Position numbers and translations under genes: made by a program. Shown in pieces: positions 1 to 8,715 of a DNA stretch of 64,000 nt; the stretch's first letter is position 1, and each line of letters opens with the position of its first letter. A model generated the notes under the pieces. It searched no databases and was not told the origin of the DNA. It saw only the letters and a program-made list of their open reading frames with translations. Source of the DNA: a virus; the IMG/VR virus record IMGVR_UViG_3300012000_000001, positions 111,553-175,552 of that record. One strand, given 5' to 3'.

Positions 1-315
1 TCCGTAACCCTTATAATTATTAATTTCATCAGCAATGGTTTCTTTAATAGATTCATCGGCCCAGTTTTGTCTAGCAATTTCTCTGTTTATTGTTCTTTGA
101 ACATGAAAAGCAAACTGTGCCAGCCTATATGATATTTGGGCACAGTCCTCTGGTGATAACTTTTCTATCTCGTCTCTCGACATAGTAAGATAGTTATTTA
201 TTTCCTGTTCGGATACACCATATGTCTGAGTATATTCAGGCAAAGCAATGCTCTTTTCATACTCATCCAGTATTTTGTCCCAATGCTGTAAATCTTCTTT
301 TGCTGTTCTAGTCAT
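1..315 (-). CDS. Conserved phage protein, C-terminus beyond the left edge
   Basis: An open frame starts with ATG at 315 and runs off the left end of the window (105 codons visible, no stop). The start overlaps the stop of the upstream nuclease gene (ATGACTAG), the same tight junction used throughout this operon. The product is acidic and predicted helical, with SRDEIEKLSPEDCAQ followed by ISYRLAQFAFHVQ. I recall similar helical proteins near recombination genes in T4-like phages, but I cannot assign a function. Confidence 0.75.
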   Translation of the reverse strand, partial: MTRTAKEDLQHWDKILDEYEKSIALPEYTQTYGVSEQEINNYLTMSRDEIEKLSPEDCAQISYRLAQFAFHVQRTINREIARQNWADESIKETIADEINNYKGYG

Positions 316-718
316 TCTGAGATATCCTTTTTCCCCATACGTCAGCTTCTTCCATATATCCGAATACTATATATTTAATACCATTTTTTTCACACCATTC
401 TTGCTTATCATGATCTCTTTTTTGAGCCTTGAGAAAAGACATTATAGAATTATGATAGAATGGTATAAATTTATAATGCTGTTCTCCATGCACTTCTATA
501 GCCATCTTTAACAAGGGAATGTAGAAATCCAGATACAGAGTTTCCGACCTTCTTAAAGGAACTGGTACTTCCTCTAAGATCTGCATAGTAGGATAGTTCT
601 GTACGATAACTTTCCTGGCCTGCAAATGAAGAGATGACTTGTTCTGTAGTTTACCCTTTGAGATGCATCCTGTCAAGTGCCAAGCAACCACATTGTTGTC
701 CAAATCGATAATATTCAT
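308..718 (-). CDS. Predicted PD-(D/E)XK / Vsr-like nuclease
   Basis: A 136-residue protein. The stretch LYLDFYIPLLKMAIEVHGEQH (about residues 60-81) has the D...ExH pattern of restriction-endonuclease-fold nucleases, where an Asp and a Glu on adjacent strands bind metal. It is followed by a conserved RDHDKQEWCEKNGIKY helix/strand, as in Vsr-like and very-short-patch-type nucleases. It lies directly downstream of the UvsX-like recombinase with a 4-base overlap, so a role in DNA repair or recombination is a reasonable inference. The exact substrate is unknown. Confidence 0.6.
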   Translation of the reverse strand: MNIIDLDNNVVAWHLTGCISKGKLQNKSSLHLQARKVIVQNYPTMQILEEVPVPLRRSETLYLDFYIPLLKMAIEVHGEQHYKFIPFYHNSIMSFLKAQKRDHDKQEWCEKNGIKYIVFGYMEEADVWGKRISQND

Positions 719-1737
719 TTCTTGATTCCAAGAACCTCTTTTACAGCATTTTCTACAATAGTATAGGACTCGGGATTTTCTAATAGATAATTTCTAACCT
801 TTTCAGCCCCTTGGAATTTTGGCTTATCTTCAAGAACTGTAATTGTGTACCAAGCACCACCCTTGTGAATTATACCAACATCAGAGGCTAAATTAATAAT
901 TTCTGTATATTTATCAATACCTTGTCCATATCGAATAAAACTGGTAGTTGTAGCTCCGGGCGGACCAAGAGCAGAGCATATTACTTGCCATTCTATTTCT
1001 TGTCCGATTTGTGTATTATCAGAACCTAGTAGCCAAGGCTTAAAGGTCTTAGCTCTAAGCTTAATGTCTGTTTGATAAGCAATAGCCTGTCCAGACTTTT
1101 CTTTAAATTCAGCACCATAGCCTGTAGGATTACCCATTAAATGAGTAATGCCAATAACTATATTTTTATTTACTGGAATAACATTAGCCACCTTGCGGCA
1201 AAATTTAGCTAATAACTTGGCACCGTCTGCTCTCTGCATTTTATCCATATCGGAAGTAATTTCAGCCTCTGTACACAATGCAGAATATGAGTCTATAATT
1301 AGAATACAACCAGGAACTTCATTAATAATTCTTTCAGCTATCTGTAAGTACTCTTCTCCATGTAGAATCTTTCCTTGTTGAGATCCAATCACATGAAATC
1401 GAGTTAAGTCCAAATTTGGTATACCTTCCAAATCTCTCTTTTTCAATCTACCTTCGATGTTAAGGTAGTACACTTGCCGACCATCTTTAAAAGATCCGTG
1501 AGCGTATTCTTTTTTTTGTGCTGTAGCGGCAAAGTCCAACGAGGATGTTGTTTTACCACACTTAGGCTGCCCCGTTAATACAACAAAACTACCCTCAGGT
1601 ATTCCTCCGTTCAGAGCTATATCCAATGCTGGACTAACTGGTATGGTCAAAACCTTTTTATCTACAAGAGCATTGCCCGATAAAATGATTTCATCACCAA
1701 AATTTTTAATCACATCTTCTTTAAGTGTAGTAGCCAT
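715..1737 (-). CDS. uvsX: RecA/UvsX-like recombinase
   Basis: A 340-residue ATP-dependent strand-exchange protein. Walker A is GQPKCGKTT (residues 56-64), Walker B is ILIIDS (145-150), and NIEGR near residue 95 carries the expected glutamate. The following THLMGNP and EKSGQAIAYQ segments match the L2 DNA-binding region of RecA-fold recombinases. Length fits phage UvsX (about 390) or bacterial RecA (about 350). It starts at a TAATG junction with the upstream gene and overlaps the nuclease downstream. The role would be homologous recombination and recombination-dependent replication. Confidence 0.9.
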   Translation of the reverse strand: MATTLKEDVIKNFGDEIILSGNALVDKKVLTIPVSPALDIALNGGIPEGSFVVLTGQPKCGKTTSSLDFAATAQKKEYAHGSFKDGRQVYYLNIEGRLKKRDLEGIPNLDLTRFHVIGSQQGKILHGEEYLQIAERIINEVPGCILIIDSYSALCTEAEITSDMDKMQRADGAKLLAKFCRKVANVIPVNKNIVIGITHLMGNPTGYGAEFKEKSGQAIAYQTDIKLRAKTFKPWLLGSDNTQIGQEIEWQVICSALGPPGATTTSFIRYGQGIDKYTEIINLASDVGIIHKGGAWYTITVLEDKPKFQGAEKVRNYLLENPESYTIVENAVKEVLGIKK

Positions 1738-2153
1738 TATTCTAAGTCCCGTAGTTTGGAAATGATATTAGGTTTATTTGTAGTTTTTCTGTGAACTACA
1801 TTTTCTTTACGATCATAATCTGTAGTCAACTCCGTATTCTCCTGCTCCACAGACTTCTGATATTGTTCTATAATAACTATCAGATGAGGAGCACGCAAAG
1901 AATAAATTTTCGCTGCTTTGTTATCGTTTAGTGCCTTGATAATGGCTCTAGGATGGTATTTTTGCAATAGTTTATTTGCTGAACTAATTTGATTTCTATA
2001 ATAGGCGGCCCATTCTTTAGTGACCCAAAACCTATAATGTAAATCAACCGAGTTTAATTGTGCTTTGTGTTCACAAATCAACTCGGTAATATACTGAGCA
2101 GCAGAAACGTCTTTGCCGTTAGAATACCGTGACGGGTATTTAGCTTTATGCAT
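1737..2153 (-). CDS. Hypothetical phage protein
   Basis: A 138-residue basic protein that I do not recognise. The central part, from WAAYYRNQISSANKLL to the IYSLRAPHLIVIIEQYQ segment (about residues 48-104), is predicted helical; the C-terminal 35 residues are polar and probably disordered. It lies directly upstream of uvsX with a one-base overlap. Co-translation with uvsX suggests an accessory role in replication or recombination, which is only a guess. Confidence 0.6.
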   Translation of the reverse strand: MHKAKYPSRYSNGKDVSAAQYITELICEHKAQLNSVDLHYRFWVTKEWAAYYRNQISSANKLLQKYHPRAIIKALNDNKAAKIYSLRAPHLIVIIEQYQKSVEQENTELTTDYDRKENVVHRKTTNKPNIISKLRDLE

Positions 2154-2476
2154 TACTTATTATTTGGTCGAAAGATATTCTTTTCTTGGTTACGACCCTG
2201 ACTAACAGATGCTTGTTTTCTGGTTTCATCGCCAATCGATGAAGCATCCTTTGTCATGATAGCTACATTATTTAGTTTTTTACCAGACGTATGCGTTATC
2301 ATTAAATTTTTAGGATTTGTTTTAGAAGTTGTTGCTGCAACCTTAGCATGATCAGCTAATACAGAACTAACCTGTTTTTCTGTAACGTCTAGTTCTTCAA
2401 CTATCTGATCTGTAGTATGGCCAGATTGATGTAGCCAAAGTATTGCGTATGTGTTGACTTTAGTAAGTTTAGCCAT
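2153..2476 (-). CDS. Small protein with predicted helix-turn-helix
   Basis: A 107-residue protein. Residues 10-42 (AILWLHQSGHTTDQIVEELD then VTEKQVSSVL) read as a helix-turn-helix of the type found in resolvase or sigma region 4 domains; the rest is Lys/Asn/Ser-rich and probably disordered. It overlaps its neighbours by one base on each side. DNA binding is inferred from the HTH pattern alone. Confidence 0.55.
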   Translation of the reverse strand: MAKLTKVNTYAILWLHQSGHTTDQIVEELDVTEKQVSSVLADHAKVAATTSKTNPKNLMITHTSGKKLNNVAIMTKDASSIGDETRKQASVSQGRNQEKNIFRPNNK

Positions 2477-2856
2477 CAGATCTTCTCTCTTTCTGCTTTA
2501 TTAAGCCATAATAAATTTTTTGAACTAAGAAATTGTAAATAATAATTAAATACAGTTTGATTTACAGCAGTAAAGCGATTAGTTGGGCGACATGTATTGT
2601 CTATAATGCTAGTAGACTTATCTTCTCCCACTTGAGATACAGGATTATATAACTTATTATTTGTTGCTAGACGAATCAAATATTGAGGAGGAGCGCTAAA
2701 CTTGGTAATAACTTTTGCCAAAACCTTATTATTGTCGGTCCTTGTCATAGGGTTGCCTTCTGCATCTAAATATTCTTCATCCCCTATTAAGCAATAGAAT
2801 TTATATTCTGGGGTGTCATTTTTGTTTTTATCGATTGTAAATATAAAATTATCCAT
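2476..2856 (-). CDS. Hypothetical protein, paralogue of the gene at 3553-3987
   Basis: A 126-residue protein of unknown function. It shares an architecture with the product of 3553-3987: an N-terminal FYCLIGDEEYLD segment (FFCLKGSEDFLD in the paralogue), a central YNP motif, and a C-terminal F..VN...F..Y..FL...N..WL...ER pattern. The two copies are separated by two other genes, so this looks like an old local duplication. Confidence 0.6.
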   Translation of the reverse strand: MDNFIFTIDKNKNDTPEYKFYCLIGDEEYLDAEGNPMTRTDNNKVLAKVITKFSAPPQYLIRLATNNKLYNPVSQVGEDKSTSIIDNTCRPTNRFTAVNQTVFNYYLQFLSSKNLLWLNKAEREKI

Positions 2857-3199
2857 TATTAATCTCCGATGCCGAATCTGTGGCTTCTTTATCTGACATC
2901 ATAATACATTTCTGTAAACGGTCAAAGAACCCCGCCATATACTCATGGTAGTGTTTGTTTTGAGGAACTGGAACGTGGTAGTTTTGTTTACAAATTTCAT
3001 TAACGCCTGTTGTGTTACCAGTATCGTCTTGTTCCAGAACCTTGGCAGTGACAGTAATAACAATTTCATGCCTACACTCTAAAAGCTTTTCATATTCTTG
3101 ACTAATTTCATTAGCTAGTGAATATTGTTTTAAAACACTATCTAATGCGTCGTGTATACTCTTCTTTTCTTCATCACTAATATTTGCACTATCACTCAT
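2849..3199 (-). CDS. Hypothetical acidic protein
   Basis: A 116-residue, acidic, mostly helical protein with no motif I recognise. It overlaps the gene at 2476-2856 by 8 bases and abuts the zinc-ribbon gene upstream by one base, so it is translated as part of the same operon. Confidence 0.55.
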   Translation of the reverse strand: MSDSANISDEEKKSIHDALDSVLKQYSLANEISQEYEKLLECRHEIVITVTAKVLEQDDTGNTTGVNEICKQNYHVPVPQNKHYHEYMAGFFDRLQKCIMMSDKEATDSASEINNG

Positions 3200-3549
3200 T
3201 ATTCAGTCCATTTGATTTTCGTTTTAGGTTTCTTCATTTTGGACATACCCTTTGGCAGATTAAGGGGTTCGTCTTTATCTTTGTAGTCGTTGTGCTTTGC
3301 ATGTAGGGCCATTTTTTGATCATCACTTAACATGTCCCTATTTCTATTTGCCAAATCTCCTATAGTTTTTAATTCACTAGAGTGTTTTTTAATAGCACAA
3401 GCAACACTTGTTACGTCGTCCTCATAAGATCGCTCTGTCTGTTTATTAGAGCAGTGTACGCATCGTGGACTCTCGGTATAATCCGAAAAATGAGCAAACA
3501 ATTCAAACTTACTGTTGCACTTATTACATTTATAAGTATATATTGGCAT
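3199..3549 (-). CDS. FmdB-type zinc-ribbon protein
   Basis: A 116-residue protein that opens with MPIYTYKCNKCNSKFE, the signature of the FmdB/CxxC-CxxC small zinc-ribbon family. The second pair is CVHC near residue 30. The C-terminal half is Lys-rich and low in complexity, ending PKTKIKW. Phage homologues are common but their role is not established; nucleic-acid or protein binding is likely. Confidence 0.7.
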   Translation of the reverse strand: MPIYTYKCNKCNSKFELFAHFSDYTESPRCVHCSNKQTERSYEDDVTSVACAIKKHSSELKTIGDLANRNRDMLSDDQKMALHAKHNDYKDKDEPLNLPKGMSKMKKPKTKIKWTE

Positions 3550-3552
3550 GAC

Positions 3553-3987
3553 TTATTTCGTATCTCTCTCAACTTCTCTTAACCAAGAAATATTTTGTGT
3601 ATTTAAAAACTCAACATATTTATCGAATAAAATTTTATTGACTTCTTTAAATGCCCACTCTGTTTTACAAACCTGATGAATTATGTTATGTTTTTTGTCT
3701 TTAAATGCACTGAGATATGGGATAGGATTATATGCTTCTCCTGTTGGAGAAATTTTAATAAAATACCTATAATGCTGACCCACACTATCAAAATGTTTGG
3801 GTTTTTTATTTTGGATGCATTTAGCTGCTATGTGTTTAGAGTTTGGGTCAGAAACTCTAGCTTTGTTATTCTCGTCTAGAAAATCCTCACTACCCTTTAA
3901 ACAAAAAAACATTTCAGTAGTAATATCTGGCTTAGTCCTAAAAATATGTTCCATTAGTCTTTCCGGTATTGAATAAATGGCTCCCAA
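3553..3987 (-). CDS. Hypothetical protein, paralogue of the gene at 2476-2856
   Basis: A 144-residue protein, the longer of the two paralogues. The shared blocks are FFCLKGSEDFLD near residue 27, AYNPIPYL in the middle and a C-terminal WAFKEVNKILFDKYVEFL segment followed by WLREVER. It overlaps the 3' end of the upstream HNH gene by 34 bases. Function unknown. Confidence 0.6.
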   Translation of the reverse strand: MGAIYSIPERLMEHIFRTKPDITTEMFFCLKGSEDFLDENNKARVSDPNSKHIAAKCIQNKKPKHFDSVGQHYRYFIKISPTGEAYNPIPYLSAFKDKKHNIIHQVCKTEWAFKEVNKILFDKYVEFLNTQNISWLREVERDTK

Positions 3988-4550
3988 TCAGACAATATGG
4001 GCGTACCACATATAGTAGTTAGTTCCTTGTACCAAGGCAAGTACTCCACAGAATATCTAGGCTCGACTGGAGACTGCAACAAAGTCATACCAGCTTCGTT
4101 AGGAGTTTTATTGCCCTTTTTATGATTACATTGTCTACAGGCAGTGACTATATTATACCAGTTGGTTGATGCTTTACGATTGGGCGAGTATCTGCTTTTA
4201 GGTATGATATGATCATATGTTAATTGTGAATTAGAACATTTTTGTCCACAATATTGACATGTAAAATTATCACGAATAAAAAGATTGTGTCTAGAAAAAT
4301 TAATCTTTCTATTGTAGAGATTAAAATATCTGATTGTTTTTGCTACAGAAGGTACGGGAAATCTTTTGTCATTAGGTCCATGAATAAATTTATCTTTATA
4401 ATAAGATATTATTTCTATACCATAACTGCTATCATTTTCATACTTCATAGACCAAACTATAGCACGTTGCCACGAGATTATCCTCAATGGCGTCATATCT
4501 GCATTTAATAATAAGCATTTACTGTGTTCAGCTTTGTTGCTCATAACCAT
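3954..4550 (-). CDS. HNH endonuclease
   Basis: A 198-residue HNH nuclease of the group with an N-terminal 'LLLNADMTPLRIISWQRAIV' module. The metal-binding and catalytic part follows: CQYCG (about 97), the DHIIPKS histidine (about 112) and CRQCNHKKGN (about 137). This layout is widespread in bacteria and phages. It starts inside the 3' end of phoH with a 23-base overlap. It may be a free-standing homing-type nuclease or serve in host DNA degradation; the sequence does not decide. Confidence 0.8.
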   Translation of the reverse strand: MVMSNKAEHSKCLLLNADMTPLRIISWQRAIVWSMKYENDSSYGIEIISYYKDKFIHGPNDKRFPVPSVAKTIRYFNLYNRKINFSRHNLFIRDNFTCQYCGQKCSNSQLTYDHIIPKSRYSPNRKASTNWYNIVTACRQCNHKKGNKTPNEAGMTLLQSPVEPRYSVEYLPWYKELTTICGTPILSDWEPFIQYRKD

Positions 4551-5259
4551 CTAATCTGGATAAAATCTTAGCAATTATAGGATTGCGTACTATATCACAA
4601 GACTCCAGTTTAGCACAGCCTATGCCTTCCAAGCCCTGCAATGCATTAATCATACCAGCAAATCCACCTTGCAAATGTCTATTTAAATCTGATTGTCCAG
4701 TATCTCCTGTTAATACCATTTTACTATCAGTGCCGGTACGAGTTAATAACATTTTAAGCTGCTCGTATGAAGCGTTCTGACACTCATCTGCGACAATAAA
4801 TGCGTTATGAAAGTTTCTGCCTCTCATCAACCCCAGTGGAACAACCTCTATTCTATTATTTAGTTTAAGTGTTGTATATTGGGCTGTTGATATGAAGTAA
4901 TTTATTTCATCAAGAACAGGTAAAAGATACGGATGTAATTTCTCTTCTGCTGATCCTGGTAAATAACCCATCTTTTCTCCTGCTTCCAATATGGGTCGAG
5001 TTATGATAATTTTCTTTACCTTCTCGTCAAGCAGATGCTCTATAGCCATACCAATTGCAATATGGGTCTTTCCACTACCCGCTAATCCTTGACAGAAGGT
5101 TATGGTATTTTCTGCTATCGTTCTAATATACTCTTTTTGATTTTCACTGCGAGGTTTTAATCTGTTGCGATAAGTTGAAAACGAATTATTGGGTTCTAGA
5201 GAATTGGTTAAATCGACTACTTTGGACTTCTTCTTGGAAGCTTTATTGTTTTTTCTCAA
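4528..5259 (-). CDS. phoH: PhoH-like ATPase
   Basis: A P-loop ATPase of the PhoH family, common in phages, thought to act on RNA. I place the start at a TTG at 5259 because AAGGA lies 6 bases upstream; there is no in-frame ATG before the Walker A. With that start, Walker A GLAGSGKTH is at 58-66, the ITRPILEAGEKMGYLPG block follows, and Walker B is FIVADECQN (155-160). The protein would have 243 residues. The GGTGTA motif at 5307-5318 lies 54 bases upstream. Confidence 0.88.
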   Translation of the reverse strand: MRKNNKASKKKSKVVDLTNSLEPNNSFSTYRNRLKPRSENQKEYIRTIAENTITFCQGLAGSGKTHIAIGMAIEHLLDEKVKKIIITRPILEAGEKMGYLPGSAEEKLHPYLLPVLDEINYFISTAQYTTLKLNNRIEVVPLGLMRGRNFHNAFIVADECQNASYEQLKMLLTRTGTDSKMVLTGDTGQSDLNRHLQGGFAGMINALQGLEGIGCAKLESCDIVRNPIIAKILSRLDGYEQQS

Positions 5260-5306
5260 GAGTATTCCTTTATAATGTGGGGGACTTATAATTACCAATT
5301 ATGCAT

Positions 5307-5318
5307 TAATAATACACC
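5307..5318 (-). promoter_or_regulatory. GGTGTA-type putative phage promoter (phoH)
   Basis: On the minus strand this reads GGTGTATTATTA. It lies in the 74-base gap between dut and phoH, 54 bases before the TTG start of phoH. It is one of eleven matching sites in gaps of this window. Confidence 0.55.
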
Positions 5319-5333
5319 ATTATGGGTATAATA

Positions 5334-5772
5334 TTATCTACCGCTGGAACCAAATCCACCCTCTGATCTTAAAGTATCTTCTAAAGAATCAACTTTTTGA
5401 AAATTTAGGCAATGAAAAGTTTCAAAAATAATTTGTGCTATTCTATCACCACATGTAATAGTAAATGTGCTATTTTGATCAGTATTATATAGCACTACCC
5501 CTATTTCTCCTCTATAGCCCGGATCTATAACTCCTGCTAGAACGTCGATTCCGTTTTTAAATGCTAGTCCAGAACGTGGTGCTATGCGGCCATAAATTCC
5601 ATCTGGTATAGCAAGAGACAACCCGGTTCGCACCAGTTTACGAGAGAGCGGAAGAATCTCAGTATTTTCTATTGAGTATAAAATCCGCTCCTGCGTCATT
5701 ATTATTGGCTCTGATTGGAGTCCGAGCCGAAGGGTCAAGCTTAATAAATTTGACACTTAGATTGGTATTCAT
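5334..5772 (-). CDS. dut: dUTPase, reading frame broken by one base
   Basis: A trimeric-type dUTP pyrophosphatase. The true N-terminus starts with ATG at 5772, right after the nrdJ stop, and runs to DAGAD at 5683 (motif 1). It then hits TGA within seven codons. The rest of motif 1 (LYSIENTEILPLS) and motifs 2-5 (PRSGL, VIDPGYRGEIGV, DRIAQ, EGGFGSSGR) continue in another frame. Dropping one T from the T4 run at 5680-5683 joins them perfectly. This is either a sequencing indel, a real mutation or a +1 frameshift site. The GTG at 5756 is not the natural start. Confidence 0.88.
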
Positions 5773-7971
5773 TTATAATAAACATGCTCCGCCAGCACAG
5801 CTAATTTCTTCTATACCTACAGTATTATCTTCTGACTCTGATAACTGTGTATAGTCAACTTTATTATAACTATTGTATAGGTCACAATAAATTTTCCAAT
5901 TATAAACATCTTTCATACAATATGTTAAACGACGCAAATCAGAATCAAAATATTTACCGGCAAAATTCTTCATTTTTGTCATAAACTTTAGTTTACTAGC
6001 ATCATCTGTTTCTTTGACTTGGTTCATGCTAACATAATCACATGCTGCCCATAAATTATTATTAAATGCATTTAATCCAAGCTCTATTAAGCCAGAGCAC
6101 CACAATGCAGCATCTCCGTATTCTTTAACAATTTCTCTACTAGTATAGACTGTAGTAAATGGAGCTTGTGGATAATCTTTATCTCCACTTTGAGGAATTA
6201 AACTAATTCCAGCAAAGTATTTGCGATTATTATAAATATATTTAGTTACCTCTTCCCACTCGTCCGGTTTTACTGTTACAGTATTACTCACATTATGACT
6301 AAGGTAGTCCTGTGTACATAGTGATCTATTTTTGCCAGAATAAACCCAATTTTTCTGAGTTTCTTTGACGACAGCTAACATCTCAGTAGCAGGTAATTGA
6401 TTCTTTAACTTGGCACCATCCGGCACCTCGATAGGGAACTTAATAACCTCGTCTGTATTATTAGCAGACCATGAAGACTTCTCACAAGCTTGAGGGTTGT
6501 GTTTCTTGAAGTGTTGATATGGTGCTTCTAAAATATTAGCCTGAACATGCCTAATGTATCTTTTAGCGTGATGTGGGTGGATACCTGAGCTTGTTCCCAA
6601 CATTGAGCTAGAAGTGCCTTCTGGTTTTAAGCAAGTTACTCTGGCCGCTTGATTTATGCCAATTTTTTCAGATATACTCTTATTGGTATCTACAGCGATC
6701 TTTGCCCCATTCTTTAATATTTTCTCTGTAAGAATAATATCATGCTTTTCCATAATACCAGTTAAGGATACGCCAAGTAAGGCTTCTCTGTCGAAAATTC
6801 TCTTACTAGTTGCGCCTAGATAATCTAAATTAGTAAATCCAGCTTGTAGTGTTCCGATGATGGCAGCGGCTCTGCATCTCTCATAAAAATCTTCTTCATC
6901 AGTAACTGACGAACAGTTAATGGTTGAAAGATTGCACCCTTGCCATCCGCTTTCTCCTGTGGTTTCATCAACTGGCCACATACCTACTTCTACACATGGA
7001 TTAAAAGTCATTTCTGTTGAATCGCTCCAGATAAATCCTGGCTCGCCAAATTCTTTGACAGATTCCATCAAAGCGTTGAATTCTTCGAAAGTAGTCGAGT
7101 CTTTAAGTAATAGGGCTGAGTTATTGCTTCTTGCTCTTTGAGGGTTATCAATATACCAATTGCCCGTTTTAGCCTTAGCCATCTCTTCATCATCCGCACT
7201 AAACAGAGCTAAAGAAGCACTGCGTCTAACACCACCAGACAGAACAGCATCACTGCTATGCATAATAATATCATATGCGTCAATAGGGCGAAGTTTCTTT
7301 TGTCCATTGGCGATACATCTATCTAATAGAGTTCTAATTTTTTCTAGACCATTTTGAAGTGGTTCGAAACCGGGTGCCTTGCCAACACCGGAAGATAATT
7401 TAGATCCCTTAGTTCTAATATTAGAATAATCAAACACTACATATTGGTCTTTATATTTTTTAAATGCTTCTTCACTAGGTTTAGTAAAGTATGAACTGAG
7501 TAATACTCCTAGAGCATCAGCCCAGCCTTCTATGCTATCTTCAATGATATATTTAACACCAACCTCTGGAGTTTTAGGATTTTGTGATAGTGTCGGTAAC
7601 TTAGATACATGGTGCTTTTGCACACTAAAGCCCGTACCACTACCGCACAATAATAACCAAAAACATTCTTGAAAAAATCTTAATCTGTCGCAATAAGAGC
7701 TTGTGCAATTATAAATTTTGGCATGTCTTTTTAGGATTGGCTCGCCGCCAAATTGTAAAGCTCTTTGTGAGCCTAATACTTTCTTTTTAAACATTAGCTC
7801 ATATGCCCAGTTAATATCTTCGGAGATATTCTTATCGGCATAGAAACTATGCATCATGTTTTTAACACGATCTACAGCTTCTTTCCATGTCTCTCTGCGG
7901 TTCTTATCTTCGATCCATCTTGCATACTTACTAACAAACGTGTAATTTTGTAATTCTTGCAGAGCTGACAT
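5773..7971 (-). CDS. nrdJ: Adenosylcobalamin-dependent (class II) ribonucleotide reductase
   Basis: A 732-residue monomeric class II enzyme (the Lactobacillus type is 739). It reduces ribonucleoside triphosphates to deoxy forms with a B12-generated thiyl radical. Visible residues are Cys89 in YNCTS, the NPCVE radical site (324-328, Cys326 and Glu328), Cys346 in QGCNLST, the LSGGVRRSA block near 245, and a C-terminal redox pair C-AGGA-C (725 and 730). AGGAG lies 6 bases before the ATG, inside the small upstream ORF. It feeds dUTPase and dCMP deaminase neighbours, so this is a dNTP supply block. Oxygen-independent but needs host cobalamin. Confidence 0.93.
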   Translation of the reverse strand: MSALQELQNYTFVSKYARWIEDKNRRETWKEAVDRVKNMMHSFYADKNISEDINWAYELMFKKKVLGSQRALQFGGEPILKRHAKIYNCTSSYCDRLRFFQECFWLLLCGSGTGFSVQKHHVSKLPTLSQNPKTPEVGVKYIIEDSIEGWADALGVLLSSYFTKPSEEAFKKYKDQYVVFDYSNIRTKGSKLSSGVGKAPGFEPLQNGLEKIRTLLDRCIANGQKKLRPIDAYDIIMHSSDAVLSGGVRRSASLALFSADDEEMAKAKTGNWYIDNPQRARSNNSALLLKDSTTFEEFNALMESVKEFGEPGFIWSDSTEMTFNPCVEVGMWPVDETTGESGWQGCNLSTINCSSVTDEEDFYERCRAAAIIGTLQAGFTNLDYLGATSKRIFDREALLGVSLTGIMEKHDIILTEKILKNGAKIAVDTNKSISEKIGINQAARVTCLKPEGTSSSMLGTSSGIHPHHAKRYIRHVQANILEAPYQHFKKHNPQACEKSSWSANNTDEVIKFPIEVPDGAKLKNQLPATEMLAVVKETQKNWVYSGKNRSLCTQDYLSHNVSNTVTVKPDEWEEVTKYIYNNRKYFAGISLIPQSGDKDYPQAPFTTVYTSREIVKEYGDAALWCSGLIELGLNAFNNNLWAACDYVSMNQVKETDDASKLKFMTKMKNFAGKYFDSDLRRLTYCMKDVYNWKIYCDLYNSYNKVDYTQLSESEDNTVGIEEISCAGGACLL

Positions 7972-8111
7972 TATGATCTCCTAGAGTTTAGAATAGCCGC
8001 TAATCCGATTATAACAACGGCGTGAAAAGAATAATTTATAGTGTCAATATTATCACTAAAAAAACGTTGATACATATATACTATTGTGGATATGTAAAAT
8101 GCTATAGACAT
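7971..8111 (-). CDS. Small membrane protein (46 aa) leading nrdJ
   Basis: A 46-codon ORF with ATG at 8111 and a stop that overlaps the nrdJ start (TAATG). It has two hydrophobic segments (residues 3-13 and 29-41). The dCMP deaminase stops two bases before it. Its last codons contain the AGGAG that serves nrdJ, so it may act mainly as a translational coupler. No family recognised. Confidence 0.45.
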   Translation of the reverse strand: MSIAFYISTIVYMYQRFFSDNIDTINYSFHAVVIIGLAAILNSRRS

Positions 8112-8113
8112 GA

Positions 8114-8578
8114 TTATACACCAGGAATGTTTTTGAGCCATGATAAATCTGGTTTGACTCGAACGATTTTTATGCCACTCATCTTAACAAATAAATCAAA
8201 TCTTGCTTTAGCATTTTCGTCAAATAAATGTGTACCGTGATCGTCCGACATAACAACAGTAGTCACACCCTCTTGCCACAAGGCCATAATACAATCATTG
8301 CAACTTTGACCTGTAACATAAGCTATTCCGTTATCCGGCCTAACAACACAATTGCTTAGAGCATTACGTTCGGCATGAATCATCCAAGGATATTTTTCTG
8401 GCCTAGTAGTAGGCAGTTTTGTATCGGATAAGCCTCTAGGAAAACCATTGTATCCTACACCCAATATTCTATTATTTGTATCTGTGATTACGCAGCCGTG
8501 CTGCGTGTGAATGTCGTGACTGCGTTGAGAAATCACACGAGCCAACCCAAGAAAATAATCAGTCCATTGTGGTCTCAT
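8114..8578 (-). CDS. dCMP deaminase
   Basis: A 154-residue zinc deaminase of the ComEB/dCMP type that makes dUMP for thymidylate synthesis. The zinc site is HAERNAL (about residue 74; His and catalytic Glu) and SCNDC near residue 92, where the usual PCxxC has Ser for Pro. A strong sigma70-type promoter lies 40 bases upstream. It heads the deaminase-nrdJ-dut run. Confidence 0.88.
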   Translation of the reverse strand: MRPQWTDYFLGLARVISQRSHDIHTQHGCVITDTNNRILGVGYNGFPRGLSDTKLPTTRPEKYPWMIHAERNALSNCVVRPDNGIAYVTGQSCNDCIMALWQEGVTTVVMSDDHGTHLFDENAKARFDLFVKMSGIKIVRVKPDLSWLKNIPGV

Positions 8579-8618
8579 AGTATAGTTGTCTCAAAAGCCG
8601 TGTATCGACGATGAGGTT

Positions 8619-8646
8619 ATTATATCACTACAGAACCCAAAGTCAA
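8619..8646 (-). promoter_or_regulatory. Sigma70-type promoter for the dCMP deaminase operon
   Basis: On the minus strand: TTGACT (8646-8641), a 16-base spacer, and TATAAT (8624-8619). It lies in the 137-base gap before the deaminase. The rest of the gap, to 8715, shows nothing else. Confidence 0.7.
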
Positions 8647-8715
8647 CCACCATTTCATAGAATCGTCCAATTCAAATAATCGACCGGCGTCTTGCACAAA
8701 TAAACATTATTACAC

